Source: a bacterium (lineage in GTDB: Bacteria > SZUA-79 > Acidulodesulfobacterales > Acidulodesulfobacteraceae). From it: a DNA stretch of 19,660 nt. The DNA is taken from contig JAKAKF010000034.1 of NCBI GenBank assembly GCA_021813595.1, forward strand, positions 1 to 19,660, given 5' to 3'. Positions within the stretch are counted from its first letter, which is position 1. Every line of letters begins with the position of its first letter. Below, in pieces: positions 1 to 8,238 of this stretch. The position numbers and the translations under genes were made by a program. The notes under the pieces are model-generated. The model saw only the letters and a list, made by a program, of their open reading frames with translations. It did not search any database and was not told the origin of the DNA.

Positions 1-31
1 TGCGGTTTAGGCTGTTTTTTATTTCGTTCAT
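1..31 (-). CDS. Start of next operon gene (partial, runs off the window)
   Basis: An ATG at 31-29 on the minus strand is preceded by a good ribosome-binding site (AAGGGGAT, about 38-45) and follows the stop of the upstream gene by 18 bases. Only ten codons are visible (MNEIKNSLNR), so no family can be named. The start is chosen because the other nearby ATG, at 36-34, hits a stop after one codon. It is most likely the next member of the type IV secretion operon. Confidence 0.55.
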   Translation of the reverse strand, partial: MNEIKNSLNR

Positions 32-49
32 CGCATATCCCCTTTAATT

Positions 50-871
50 TTATAGCCCATGCTTGACGCACCATTCGAAACCGAACAAAATCGAAATCGG
101 CAAGGGAGGGCAAGACCCAGCCGAAGACGGCTGAATTTTCGGAAATTTAACCGTCAATAGGCTTCTCGTATAGCTTTTACCGTCCTTATTAGTATAAGTT
201 ACTTGGGTTATCGGATAACCCCTAAAAGCCCTTTCGCATTCCCATGCATCGAAACCTTCCGTTATCTGGCCGTTATAACTAAACCATGCGGGTTGTTGCG
301 TTTCGTAGTAATTTAAAGCGTTATTAATCCACCACTCGTAATAATCTTTATTGTTCCAAATCGGGATTATAGGCCCAAACTCTAATTCGCCCGGAATCAT
401 ATACTGAATATCCAAAGAAGAGGCCTGTGCTATATCTAAACCCTCCGTATATTCCCAAGAGCCGTTCTGCCAGATGTAATCAAACACGGACGAATACCCG
501 CCGGTCGCCATCGTATTTTCGTAAACGAATACGCCGCTATCGCTTACGATATTTACGTCGGCCAAATTCATATTTGAATCGTTTCCGCTAAAATATTCGT
601 TGTAAATATTTTGCGAAACTTTAGCGGTATAGTAGGGATCGTAGCCTTGCCCTGTCCTTCTGTTGTAATAACGGTAGCCGAGCGGACGGCTAAACGTGCA
701 TACCCCGTCTTTATAAGACGCTGCAAAGGCATGCTTTACAGCCAAAAGCAACAATACTCCGGCTGCCGCAAATATTATAAGCCAGCCTACCGTAGAAAAT
801 AATAATTTAAGCAAATTTAGGGCAGGAGAAACGTGCTCTTGCTGTTTTATTTTTGTTTTCTTTTTCGTCAT
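50..871 (-). CDS. Unknown exported or membrane-anchored protein of the T4SS operon
   Basis: 273 residues, family not recognised. A lysine-rich start (residues 3-9) precedes one hydrophobic segment at about residues 23-45, ending in an AFA-AS stretch that could be a signal-peptidase site. It is therefore either an inner-membrane protein with a large periplasmic domain or a secreted protein. The rest is rich in Tyr, Trp and Asn and has four cysteines (in GVC, WECE, GSCPP and EWCVK contexts), which suggests disulfides in the periplasm or outside the cell. Its ATG overlaps the stop of the transglycosylase gene (ATGA), so the two are probably translationally coupled. By position it could be an envelope or pilus-tip accessory protein, but that is inference only. 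Confidence 0.75.
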   Translation of the reverse strand: MTKKKTKIKQQEHVSPALNLLKLLFSTVGWLIIFAAAGVLLLLAVKHAFAASYKDGVCTFSRPLGYRYYNRRTGQGYDPYYTAKVSQNIYNEYFSGNDSNMNLADVNIVSDSGVFVYENTMATGGYSSVFDYIWQNGSWEYTEGLDIAQASSLDIQYMIPGELEFGPIIPIWNNKDYYEWWINNALNYYETQQPAWFSYNGQITEGFDAWECERAFRGYPITQVTYTNKDGKSYTRSLLTVKFPKIQPSSAGSCPPLPISILFGFEWCVKHGL

Positions 872-1299
872 CTCGATATCTCCTTATAAAATGTCGCTAT
901 ATTTTTAATATATGTATATGTAGAATTCGGCACGCCGCCGTTCGGCCCTGCATTATAACAAGCCAAAGCCAAAGCAATATTGCCGTTTTTTAGATTAAGG
1001 CAATATCTTAAATAATAAACGCCGCCGATAATGTTTTGAATGGGGTCATAAGGGTTTACGCCTATGCTTGCCGCAGTAGCAGGCATGAGTTGCATTAATC
1101 CTACCGCGCCCTTCGGACTTACGGCATTTATATTAAAATCGCTTTCTTCGTGCATAACGGACAAAATAAGCCCCGTCGGAATATTAAACTCCCTTGAAGA
1201 CTCTAAAACCGCCCTGATTATTTTGTTATAAGAATATCCATAAGCGCTTGTCGCAGATATAGATATGCCTATAATAACCGCTATTAAAACTTTAGCCAT
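868..1299 (-). CDS. virB1: VirB1-like lytic transglycosylase (SLT domain)
   Basis: 143 residues with an N-terminal signal peptide (about 1-21, ending SAYG). It is followed almost at once by a goose-type SLT fold: EES at 51-53 with E52 the likely catalytic glutamate, then the GAVGLMQLMPATA motif from residue 64, and a late ALACYNAGP motif. Enzymes of this family cleave the MurNAc-GlcNAc bond in the periplasm, opening peptidoglycan locally so that a secretion channel can be assembled. It overlaps the upstream lipoprotein gene by 16 bases, with its own ribosome-binding site (AGAGGC) inside that gene, and it overlaps the next gene by ATGA. The short length, essentially signal plus catalytic domain, fits VirB1-type enzymes of conjugation systems better than housekeeping Slt or Mlt enzymes. 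Confidence 0.9.
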   Translation of the reverse strand: MAKVLIAVIIGISISATSAYGYSYNKIIRAVLESSREFNIPTGLILSVMHEESDFNINAVSPKGAVGLMQLMPATAASIGVNPYDPIQNIIGGVYYLRYCLNLKNGNIALALACYNAGPNGGVPNSTYTYIKNIATFYKEISR

Positions 1300-1895
1300 A
1301 AAATCATGCCTCTTTTATATTTTTCGGCAACCGTTAAATTCTGAATCACTTCGAACTTTTTAATTTTAAATGTGTTACCGGCATTTGAATATTTAAAGTT
1401 CTCCGTCACGGTCCTTTTATCGCCTAGGTTTTTGATGGATAGATATACAACCTCATAGCCTTTATCGTATCTTATTTTTTTGATAGCAATAACCACTTTC
1501 TTGATATTAAATGTTTTATTTATCAAGACAGTTTTTCTGCTGAATATCTGCACAAATAATTTATTATCAGCCGTTATCGCATTATATAAATGTTTGTTGC
1601 CATGTGTTCTCGTTTTATTTGAATTTATTGTTGTATTCACGATAACAGGGGAAGGCTGATAAAAATTATTACCAGTCTTCCCCGTCACCGTCGGGGGAGT
1701 TACGACTGCAAACTTGACAATAGGTATATTTAAATACGAAAACATTATTTTATTTAACTTCTCGGCTTGGTTTGAGTTTAAGGTTTTACTGTAATTTCCA
1801 GAGGCATCGTAATATGAATTATACCCGCACCCCGAAAGAGCCATAGCGGGAAGCAACAATATTAAAAATGCGACAATATTAATATTTTTTTTCAT
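1284..1895 (-). CDS. Lipoprotein in the VirB7/TraV position
   Basis: 203 residues. A type II signal peptide ends in the lipobox ALSGC, with C23 the lipidated cysteine, so the protein should be anchored in the outer membrane. No family is recognised in the mature part. Residues from about 125 onward look like a beta-rich domain, reminiscent in layout of the C-terminal half of the VirB9-like protein encoded just upstream. Its ATG overlaps the stop of that gene (ATGA), so the two are coupled. In other systems a small lipoprotein (VirB7 or TraV) stabilises VirB9/TraK in the outer-membrane core complex. Position and lipid anchor make this protein the candidate for that role. It is longer than classical VirB7 and nearer TraV in size. 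The role is inferred. Confidence 0.75.
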   Translation of the reverse strand: MKKNINIVAFLILLLPAMALSGCGYNSYYDASGNYSKTLNSNQAEKLNKIMFSYLNIPIVKFAVVTPPTVTGKTGNNFYQPSPVIVNTTINSNKTRTHGNKHLYNAITADNKLFVQIFSRKTVLINKTFNIKKVVIAIKKIRYDKGYEVVYLSIKNLGDKRTVTENFKYSNAGNTFKIKKFEVIQNLTVAEKYKRGMILWLKF

Positions 1896-2785
1896 ATTTG
1901 GACTCTAATTATTGTTAATTTTCCTTTAAGATATAGATGAACCGAAATATTATTTGCGTTTTTATCGTTATAAACTATATAGCCTTTATAAACTTCGCGC
2001 GGCATAAGTTTTAAATTTGAAACGGGGTTTAGTATCCTGGCTTCTTTTTTTGAAGAAGCTCCGTACCAAGACGAACTGGTATCGTAAAGATATAAATCGT
2101 GCAGAACTATATAATCATTCGTACTGTTGGAAACCATAAATTTGATATAATGCTTATCGCCTATTTTAGATTTATAAAGTACCGTAAACGATATATTATG
2201 CTTATTCGACGATATATTGACGGGTTGTTTGTTTATGGATAATATTAATTGTTCGACATACAATTTATTTTTAGCGACCTGCTTTTTCATCGCCGCAAGC
2301 GTCTTATATTTTGACATATACTGATTTTGCAGTTTCGATTCCAATAATCGTAATTTCCTAGCAATATAATTCTTATAAAACATCCCGGAATCAGGGCTTG
2401 CCAAATTTAACTCAAATGCCGCGTTTTGTTTGTTTGTTACTTCGATTAATATATTAAGAAGTCCGTACTTAGTAAGTATTTCCATATTAGTCGAAACCTT
2501 TTTATTGTAAGATAAAGGTTTGACGAATATCTGATTGCCGAGCACGTTAAATGCGTACGCCGAAGAATTGCCGATAGCGACATTAAGCGGTATAACAGGC
2601 AACGTGATAACGGAAATAAAACCGTATGCCGTATTAAGCTTATAAACTATGTTTTTGTTTATCGCCAGCTTGTGCACGCGTCGCCTATTATAATAACTGT
2701 AATGGTTTAAACTAGAATAGCCCATGCTATAGGCGTTTACCGCCCATAAAGATATAATCATAAAAACTGCAATTTTTTTAAACAT
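1892..2785 (-). CDS. virB9: VirB9/TraK-like outer-membrane core protein
   Basis: 297 residues with a signal peptide (about 1-20, ending NAYS). Residues about 45-125 follow the VirB9/TraK/CagX N-terminal pattern: YKLNTAYGFISVITLP, then IGNSSAYAFNVLGNQIFVKP, then a TN.EILTKYGLLNILIEV stretch. The C-terminal half (about 190-297) is beta-rich but does not show the usual VirB9 C-terminal motif. VirB9 proteins form the outer-membrane ring of the T4SS core with VirB10 and a lipoprotein. The ribosome-binding site AGAAGGAG lies just before the ATG. The gene follows a MoxR ATPase gene rather than lying between virB8 and virB10, as is common elsewhere. The assignment rests on the N-terminal motif and the lipoprotein neighbour. 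Confidence 0.7.
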   Translation of the reverse strand: MFKKIAVFMIISLWAVNAYSMGYSSLNHYSYYNRRRVHKLAINKNIVYKLNTAYGFISVITLPVIPLNVAIGNSSAYAFNVLGNQIFVKPLSYNKKVSTNMEILTKYGLLNILIEVTNKQNAAFELNLASPDSGMFYKNYIARKLRLLESKLQNQYMSKYKTLAAMKKQVAKNKLYVEQLILSINKQPVNISSNKHNISFTVLYKSKIGDKHYIKFMVSNSTNDYIVLHDLYLYDTSSSWYGASSKKEARILNPVSNLKLMPREVYKGYIVYNDKNANNISVHLYLKGKLTIIRVQI

Positions 2786-2806
2786 AATATCGCTCCTTCT
2801 AACGTT

Positions 2807-3661
2807 TTATACTGCTTGTAAAATCTTATTAACTACTACGTCAACAGTTTTTATATCAGAACTGTATGTCCATAAGCTTGATTTAATATTGTAAATATCT
2901 TCCTTTTTGACTTCTCGAGATCCTCTGAAAAAAGCGGAAGATTTAAGTATCGAAACTAAATCCTTGAACCTTCTGTCGCTCGCATGCACCTGCCTTATGA
3001 ATATTTCTTTTTTTATTAAAAAAAGAACGTCTATTATCTCATCAGGCAGATTAATTTCCTGAATATCCTTATAGTCTTTTTCAAGTTCGTCAAGGGTTAA
3101 AATTGCTTCCTGAGACGGAGCAAAAGGTTTATTTATCCGCATAAGTTTTTTAAAATCAGCTTCTTCCCTCAAAGGCATAACTTCCTGTCTCAATAAGAAT
3201 CTATCGTAAAGCGCCAGCATAGACGTTCCCTCCGTCGCATCGGGTTTTTCGTTTGATGTAGCAAAAACGGTAAGTAATGGTATTGCTTTGCGTTCAGGAG
3301 TATATATTATTTTCTCGTTTAAAATCGCCAAAAGACTGTTTAAAACCGACGGATTCCCTTTAAAAAACTCGTCTATCAAGGCGATATGGCAGTTATCTAT
3401 ACCTATACCGCCTTGAACATTCATAGATAACAAATCTTCTAATTTAGTCGAAAAACTCATTTGATATTCAAAAAACTTAAAACCTTCGACCGACTCGGCA
3501 AACGCCTTCAAAATATCCGTTTTGGCAAGCCCAGGCTCGCCTATCAGAAAAGCGTTTTTTCTTGCATAAATAGCCAACAGAATCATATTAATGGTTTCGA
3601 TGCGGTTCACATAGAAATCATCTAATTCCTTTTTAATTTTATTAATTTTTTCTAAACTCAT
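2807..3661 (-). CDS. MoxR-type AAA+ ATPase inside the T4SS operon
   Basis: 284 residues. Walker A is GEPGLAKT (41-48), Walker B is IALIDE (93-98), a sensor-1 asparagine is N137 in FATSNE, and the probable arginine finger is R154 in YDRF. These features, together with the KG.PSVLNSLLAILNE segment after Walker B, mark the MoxR/RavA branch of AAA+ proteins. These typically act as chaperone-like ATPases that remodel or insert cofactors into partner proteins, often one with a VWA domain. No VWA protein is visible nearby. Its start overlaps the virB10 stop (TAATG), so it is translated with the secretion core. It has no similarity to VirB11 (a RecA-fold GspE-type ATPase), so it is not a simple replacement. 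The substrate is unknown; a core-complex protein is the obvious guess. Confidence 0.88.
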   Translation of the reverse strand: MSLEKINKIKKELDDFYVNRIETINMILLAIYARKNAFLIGEPGLAKTDILKAFAESVEGFKFFEYQMSFSTKLEDLLSMNVQGGIGIDNCHIALIDEFFKGNPSVLNSLLAILNEKIIYTPERKAIPLLTVFATSNEKPDATEGTSMLALYDRFLLRQEVMPLREEADFKKLMRINKPFAPSQEAILTLDELEKDYKDIQEINLPDEIIDVLFLIKKEIFIRQVHASDRRFKDLVSILKSSAFFRGSREVKKEDIYNIKSSLWTYSSDIKTVDVVVNKILQAV

Positions 3662-4794
3662 TATTTTCTCGTAAGCGGTTTTAAAAACATTATTTTTATA
3701 GGCGTTTTCGCCGGCAGAGTTATAACGACTTGGCTTGCCGACTGCGTCGCATTATTTAAACTGTTTTGGGCATATTGCGTTTCGTTTTGCGCTACGTTCT
3801 GCCGTAAAGTATCTTGATAAGTATAGGCACCGTTTGAATTCATAGCCGAGCCGCCGCCCGCAAACATAGCCGCCGCGCCCAATATACCCGAACCAATACC
3901 CGCCAGTACATTTTGGACGACATGATAATGCGCATTTCCAATCACGCCCGCCGATCCGTTCTGCATAACCGCTATGGCGTTAACATTAATAGACTGACCG
4001 TTCGCGGGATTTATTACCTGTTTGAATTTTATATCCAGTCTCGATTTTGTATGTCCTGAGACTGACCCCATAAATTCGTATCCGGCCGGGATAACTACCT
4101 TGCCCTTAAAACTATAGGGAGCAGATACGACGGTTATAACCGGAACGCTGGTATTATAGGAATAGAGTTTATATTTAGTATAAGCTGAAATAACGGCGCC
4201 TTCAGGGATTAATATATTATTCCCTGTGTTAGGATTTGCGGCTTTTTTATAAGGATTAACGGCAGGATATCTTAAAGCGGCATTCGCTATCTGCGCGGGG
4301 GATTTATACCCTTCCTGCAGTTTAATTTTACTCATATATTGTGGATTAACGAATATCACTATAGACTTATTGCCGGCAGTTATATTTTGCGATACATTGG
4401 ACGGATTTACCAAACGGTGCACATTTTGATTCTTTAATTTATTTTTGAGCGAAGAAATCTCGCTGTTTAACTTAGAATAACCGGCGGGGTGTTTCTTGTT
4501 AACTTTTTTTTCGATAAAATCGCTTGCGGTATAATGAACCGGTTTTGTTACTTTTTTATTATATTTTTTATGCACTTCTATTGGTTTTTTATTCACAAAT
4601 AGTCCTATAATTTTTAAAAACGAATATATTAAAATTACCGCCAAAATACCTATAATCCATCCCCATGGCAGAGACGGCTTCTCTGATTTAAGGGTCGCAA
4701 GCTGTTTCTCCAAATCCATCCTTTCTTCGTCGGATAAATTTGGATTTTCAAGCTGAACTTCTAATTCTTTTATTTTTTTATCTTTAAAAATCAT
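3661..4794 (-). CDS. virB10: VirB10/TraB/TrbI-like core channel protein
   Basis: 377 residues: a cytoplasmic charged helix (about 4-38), one transmembrane segment (about 44-67), a periplasmic linker, and a C-terminal VirB10-type beta-barrel domain from about residue 195. The domain shows the family landmarks LIPEGAVISAYTKYKLYS, a VVIPAGYEFMGSVSG stretch, a RLDIKFKQVINP segment and a final VITLPAKTPIKIMFL strand. A Gly/Ala-rich stretch (GIGSGILGAAAMFAGGG) fits the antenna helices that cross the outer membrane. VirB10 spans both membranes and links the ATPase motor to the outer-membrane ring. The proline-rich linker typical of many homologues is weak here. The ATG overlaps the virB8 stop (ATGA). 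Confidence 0.85.
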   Translation of the reverse strand: MIFKDKKIKELEVQLENPNLSDEERMDLEKQLATLKSEKPSLPWGWIIGILAVILIYSFLKIIGLFVNKKPIEVHKKYNKKVTKPVHYTASDFIEKKVNKKHPAGYSKLNSEISSLKNKLKNQNVHRLVNPSNVSQNITAGNKSIVIFVNPQYMSKIKLQEGYKSPAQIANAALRYPAVNPYKKAANPNTGNNILIPEGAVISAYTKYKLYSYNTSVPVITVVSAPYSFKGKVVIPAGYEFMGSVSGHTKSRLDIKFKQVINPANGQSINVNAIAVMQNGSAGVIGNAHYHVVQNVLAGIGSGILGAAAMFAGGGSAMNSNGAYTYQDTLRQNVAQNETQYAQNSLNNATQSASQVVITLPAKTPIKIMFLKPLTRK

Positions 4795-5408
4795 AATTTA
4801 GTTTCCGTAAAATTCACGACCTCAAGTCCGAATGGAAAATTTATAGAACGTCTTATTCTTTTTAGAATTATCCTATCCATATAGTTTTCGGTTTCTTCAA
4901 TGGTTCCGGTTTGATTAGAAATAATTTTAATTTCCAATATAGCCCTTAATACTATATGATGGGCGGTTTGATTTCTTATCTCAATTTTTTTTATATTAAG
5001 TCTGAAATCCACGTTTGCCGCAACCGCATTTTGAATATATTTAGTCCTTTTTATCGTTCCGGTCATATATTTCGCGTAAGAAGGGCTCATCTTATTTAAA
5101 GCCCGTGCTATCTGCGTCCTTACCGTGAAGCTGTTAAACCCCACCATCTCCCGCAGAAACGACTTGGTAAAATAATATATCTCACCGTTGCCTGCCGGTT
5201 CTTTAAACGCGGTTCTGCGCAGGACGGCCGCCTTTCCGGCCTTATCAACCCTAATAACGATAGGCACTCGATTGATAGAATAAACATAATAGGATAATGC
5301 TATGGAACATAATGCGACTAAAAACATTCCTCCGGCTAAAATCTTATAGCCGAGATTCTCTAACTTTAAACCTCCCCATATTTCGTTAAATAATCTTTTA
5401 TTATCCAT
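4791..5408 (-). CDS. virB8: VirB8/TraE-like inner-membrane assembly protein
   Basis: 205 residues with a short cytoplasmic N-terminus, one transmembrane segment (about 23-43) and a periplasmic domain beginning NRVPIVIRVDKAGKA. This is the start pattern of TraE/VirB8/TrbF proteins. Size and layout match the family, and the gene directly precedes virB10. These proteins nucleate T4SS assembly at the inner membrane and contact VirB10, VirB9 and the pilin. The ribosome-binding site is GAGG followed by five bases and ATG. It reads more like the TraE (F-type) branch than classical Agrobacterium VirB8, but this was judged by eye only. Confidence 0.8.
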   Translation of the reverse strand: MDNKRLFNEIWGGLKLENLGYKILAGGMFLVALCSIALSYYVYSINRVPIVIRVDKAGKAAVLRRTAFKEPAGNGEIYYFTKSFLREMVGFNSFTVRTQIARALNKMSPSYAKYMTGTIKRTKYIQNAVAANVDFRLNIKKIEIRNQTAHHIVLRAILEIKIISNQTGTIEETENYMDRIILKRIRRSINFPFGLEVVNFTETKL

Positions 5409-5418
5409 ACTCGCCTCA

Positions 5419-6840
5419 TTAATTGTTTAGTTTTGTAGAAGCACCAGGAGCGATGCCGCCTGCGGCATTGCCACCCTGAGCCTCGCTTGCCGCCTGTTTA
5501 GCGCCTTCCTTTGCCATATCCGCGGGAACGGAAGCGCCGCCGGTCGACATCGCCTTAAGACTTTCTTTTATTTTTTCTTGGTTTTGTTTTGTATCTGAGC
5601 CGTCTTTTAAATTCTTAATTTTACTCATCGAATTTGTCGCATGCCCGTGTCCAGAGGTCATGCCGAATATTTTATGGATTAAAAACGGCCCTGCCAAGAG
5701 CAGCGCAAGCATTACTATGACTAAACCTACGGCGACTACTTGGCTGAAACCGACACCGACAGGACCGGCATTAGTTAGTCCGGCATTAGCCAGATAGTCT
5801 CCTACCGTCGTATTAAAAATAACATTCTCAAGCCCGATAACTATACCCCAGCTTGCAACCTCTATAAACCATTTAAACCATGATTGCAGGGGCTTTATGC
5901 TTTCGGAATAATCACCGACCCATAACCCGATTGCTATAGGGAATATCGCATACAGTAATGCTAAAATTAATATCTGAAAAAGATAAATGATAAAATATAT
6001 AACAACATAAATTATATAAACGATAAATAATATGATTGAAAAAATAAACTCAAAGACAAGCCTTCCGGCGAGGCTCGTAAGTTTATTCCACGTCCACGGA
6101 TTAAACCATTCGAAGCCGCTGCCTTTCCCCCCTATATTCATCGTGGTTATCATATGTTTTACGGTAGTTTCTATTCCGACGACATCGGAGGCGGTAGTCA
6201 TTGTTGTCCATATATAGTTTTGCATGGCATCTATATCTTGTAAAAATTCTATAAAAAACATCCCCTTAGACCAGATATAAAGAGCAATAAAGGCAAAAAT
6301 AAATTGCGAAAATAACTGCCAGTAGGTTTTATTTTTGCTCTCCGCTCCGACTGAAAGCCTGTGAAGGTTCATATACATGTTATAGACAAACCCAAAAAGT
6401 ATTAACGCTACGGAAATGCCCCATAACCATCCGGAAAGATTTGAGTTATCAAGTATATCCTCGGGAATTTTTTCGATGGTAAATCCCTGCGATGATTTAG
6501 GAATATAAAACATCTTCGGCATTTTCGCCGGAGTAGTATTAGTTTTGAGCGTTCCCGACGAAGAGTCGGCCGGAACCGGTTTAAGCGCCGACGTCCCTGA
6601 AACGCCGTCAAGCGTAACGTTATACTGCTGGGCGATTGCTACCAAGCCGTTATAACAAGCCGGATCCGCAACGCACGCGCTCATAGACTGAGCGTTAGTA
6701 TTAGAACCGGAAACGCTCAGTCCGTTATTTTGCAACAATGCTGCTACCGCATTGGCCGCGGAAGTTGCGGCGTCTGCATGAACTACGGCAGGCACCATCA
6801 TTATTACGAATAATAAAAAAACGGGAATTATTTTTTTCAT
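5419..6840 (-). CDS. virB6: VirB6/TrbL-like polytopic membrane protein
   Basis: 473 residues. A cleavable signal peptide (about 1-22, ending VVHA) is followed by a Ser/Asn-rich periplasmic stretch with a likely disulfide pair (ACVADPAC). At least five membrane segments come next, including a very long hydrophobic run around residues 260-310, and then a soluble hydrophilic tail of about 80 residues rich in Gly, Ala and Lys. This layout is that of the TrbL/VirB6 family, the inner-membrane channel component of T4SS. It lies 10 bases upstream of virB8. No strong ribosome-binding site precedes the ATG, so translation may depend on readthrough from the gene 7 bases upstream. Confidence 0.8.
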   Translation of the reverse strand: MKKIIPVFLLFVIMMVPAVVHADAATSAANAVAALLQNNGLSVSGSNTNAQSMSACVADPACYNGLVAIAQQYNVTLDGVSGTSALKPVPADSSSGTLKTNTTPAKMPKMFYIPKSSQGFTIEKIPEDILDNSNLSGWLWGISVALILFGFVYNMYMNLHRLSVGAESKNKTYWQLFSQFIFAFIALYIWSKGMFFIEFLQDIDAMQNYIWTTMTTASDVVGIETTVKHMITTMNIGGKGSGFEWFNPWTWNKLTSLAGRLVFEFIFSIILFIVYIIYVVIYFIIYLFQILILALLYAIFPIAIGLWVGDYSESIKPLQSWFKWFIEVASWGIVIGLENVIFNTTVGDYLANAGLTNAGPVGVGFSQVVAVGLVIVMLALLLAGPFLIHKIFGMTSGHGHATNSMSKIKNLKDGSDTKQNQEKIKESLKAMSTGGASVPADMAKEGAKQAASEAQGGNAAGGIAPGASTKLNN

Positions 6841-6847
6841 AATATAT

Positions 6848-7945
6848 CTAATAGTACCAGCCGTTAGCCCGCATTTCTTTTATTGGGTCGTTTGGCTTTC
6901 CTATTGCCGGCACTTGAGTGTTATTTATTGTTTTGGCCGCTTTTGTTTGATTGCCGATGGCTACCTGCTGCGTTAGTTCTCCTATCGCTTTAAGCTGTTG
7001 CGCGTTTTCTTGCGCCAGCATTTTTAAAAGTTCGACCTGCTGTAAATCGTAGGAACCGCTGACGTTTGAAATATTCTTGGAAAAGCCTGAACCGGTCATT
7101 ATCATCGAATTGCCTTCCGCTAAGCCTTCCGTGCTTCCTGCGAGCAGATTTCCGTTGAGCTGGTCGTTCATGGCTCTTTGATAACTCTCTGTGCATTGCG
7201 CCGCAGACGTTACCATGCCGGCTGCAATTTCGTCCTGGCAGAGATTGCTCTGCGGAGATACGGATACCGACCCGGCAAGACCGTTTTCGCTTACGTTTTG
7301 AAAGTTATTAACTCCGTTCAATAATGCCGCCTGATTCGGACTGCTTCCTGCGAGAGCCGAAGAAATGCCGCTTCCCGAAATCCCTGCCTGTCCGCCCAGC
7401 TCCGAATACGTTCCTTGCAGCCCTGAAATATTAGAGTTAATAGTTTCTTCAGTGCAGTTTTCCGAAGCTATAGACCCCATTATCCCCTGTCCGCCGGAGC
7501 AGTTATTCATCGTAATGCCGTTTGAAAGCAAAGAATTTCTTGCGCCGGTTATATCGGCGTCGGCGTTATAAACGTCCGTTACGGCATTAGTTGCCGCGTT
7601 AACCGACGACTGAACTTTGGCTAAGGATACCTGAAGTTTAGCCATAGAGACCATAATTTTACCAGCCCCACCAAATTTATCAGCAATCGTTGTGCCGAGA
7701 ATATTTACCTGAGATGAAAGACCGAACGGACCAGGTATTGAAGATAGAGTGATGCCTGTTGCGGCTCCAGCTGCCTGTAGCGCCTGTCCCGCATCCGCCA
7801 ATGAACTTGCCGCGTTTATCACTCCCGATAGTGAAGGGACAATAAATGCAAAGGTATTCCTCGTATTTGCAAGTGATAAAGTTAAATACATAGAAAGTGT
7901 CATAATTGCTATAAAGGCTGTAACTTTTTTAAATTTTTTAAACAT
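6848..7945 (-). CDS. VirB5/TrbJ-like periplasmic T4SS protein
   Basis: 365 residues from the ATG at 7945, chosen because GAGGTG lies four bases upstream. A TTG at 7957 would add four codons but has no ribosome-binding site of its own. A signal-type hydrophobic segment (about 10-32) is followed by an Ala/Ser/Gly/Asn-rich, low-complexity body with several cysteines (CSGGQ, ENC, NLC, AAQC). The C-terminal helix around LLKMLAQENAQQLKAIGELTQQVAIGNQ resembles the end of TrbJ/VirB5 proteins, the minor pilus-tip or periplasmic adhesin of T4SS. The position before virB6/trbL matches the trbJ-trbL order. The body is poorly conserved, so the family call is moderate. Confidence 0.65.
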   Translation of the reverse strand: MFKKFKKVTAFIAIMTLSMYLTLSLANTRNTFAFIVPSLSGVINAASSLADAGQALQAAGAATGITLSSIPGPFGLSSQVNILGTTIADKFGGAGKIMVSMAKLQVSLAKVQSSVNAATNAVTDVYNADADITGARNSLLSNGITMNNCSGGQGIMGSIASENCTEETINSNISGLQGTYSELGGQAGISGSGISSALAGSSPNQAALLNGVNNFQNVSENGLAGSVSVSPQSNLCQDEIAAGMVTSAAQCTESYQRAMNDQLNGNLLAGSTEGLAEGNSMIMTGSGFSKNISNVSGSYDLQQVELLKMLAQENAQQLKAIGELTQQVAIGNQTKAAKTINNTQVPAIGKPNDPIKEMRANGWYY

Positions 7946-7953
7946 AACGCACC

Positions 7954-8229
7954 TCAATTTTTATAACTTTTTAATTTTCCTGCGTTTTTTAAGGCATAAT
8001 AAACTATATTACACCTGTCCGAATGTGCATTATAGTAACCTATATTCATTTCGCATAGTTTATATACCTTAGCGGCTTTTTCGAGATGGATTTTATAATA
8101 AGCTTTCTCATTTGCGAAATGCTTGCCGCCTAATAATGCCCCTTCCGTATTAAATGCTGATTCAGCGGCACAGCCTGAAAAAGCAAGAACGGAAAATAAT
8201 AAAAGAACCCCTAATAATAACTTTTTCAT
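7954..8229 (-). CDS. Entry-exclusion-type lipoprotein, copy 1
   Basis: 91 residues. The lipobox AFSGC gives lipidated C20. The mature part has the short helical pattern with two further cysteines (KLCEMN and SDRCNIVYYALKN) seen in small TrbK/EexN-type entry-exclusion lipoproteins of conjugative systems. Those proteins act in the recipient envelope to block redundant mating by the same element. The gene lies between virB4 and virB5, where such genes are often found. Its ribosome-binding site AAGGAGG overlaps the virB4 stop. A second copy lies at 15444-15734, nearly identical apart from the C-terminal end and a three-residue insertion. The alternative is a VirB7-like structural lipoprotein. The family assignment is by pattern only. 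Confidence 0.7.
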   Translation of the reverse strand: MKKLLLGVLLLFSVLAFSGCAAESAFNTEGALLGGKHFANEKAYYKIHLEKAAKVYKLCEMNIGYYNAHSDRCNIVYYALKNAGKLKSYKN

Positions 8230-8238
8230 ACTTCCTCC

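Noticed and set aside
611..802. Plus-strand open frame opposite the 273-aa exported protein.
   Set aside because: No ribosome-binding site, no domain, and it is contained in an operon gene with an ATGA-coupled start.
6032..6217. Plus-strand open frame opposite virB6.
   Set aside because: It lies fully inside a well-supported gene on the other strand, has no ribosome-binding site and encodes no recognisable domain.
7946..7957. TTG start for the VirB5-like gene.
   Set aside because: It overlaps the lipoprotein stop and the GAGGTG ribosome site lies after it, which serves the ATG at 7945.
7365..8072. Two plus-strand open frames opposite the VirB5-like and lipoprotein genes.
   Set aside because: Both are shadows of the GC-richer minus-strand genes. 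The lipoprotein reading is confirmed by its second copy.
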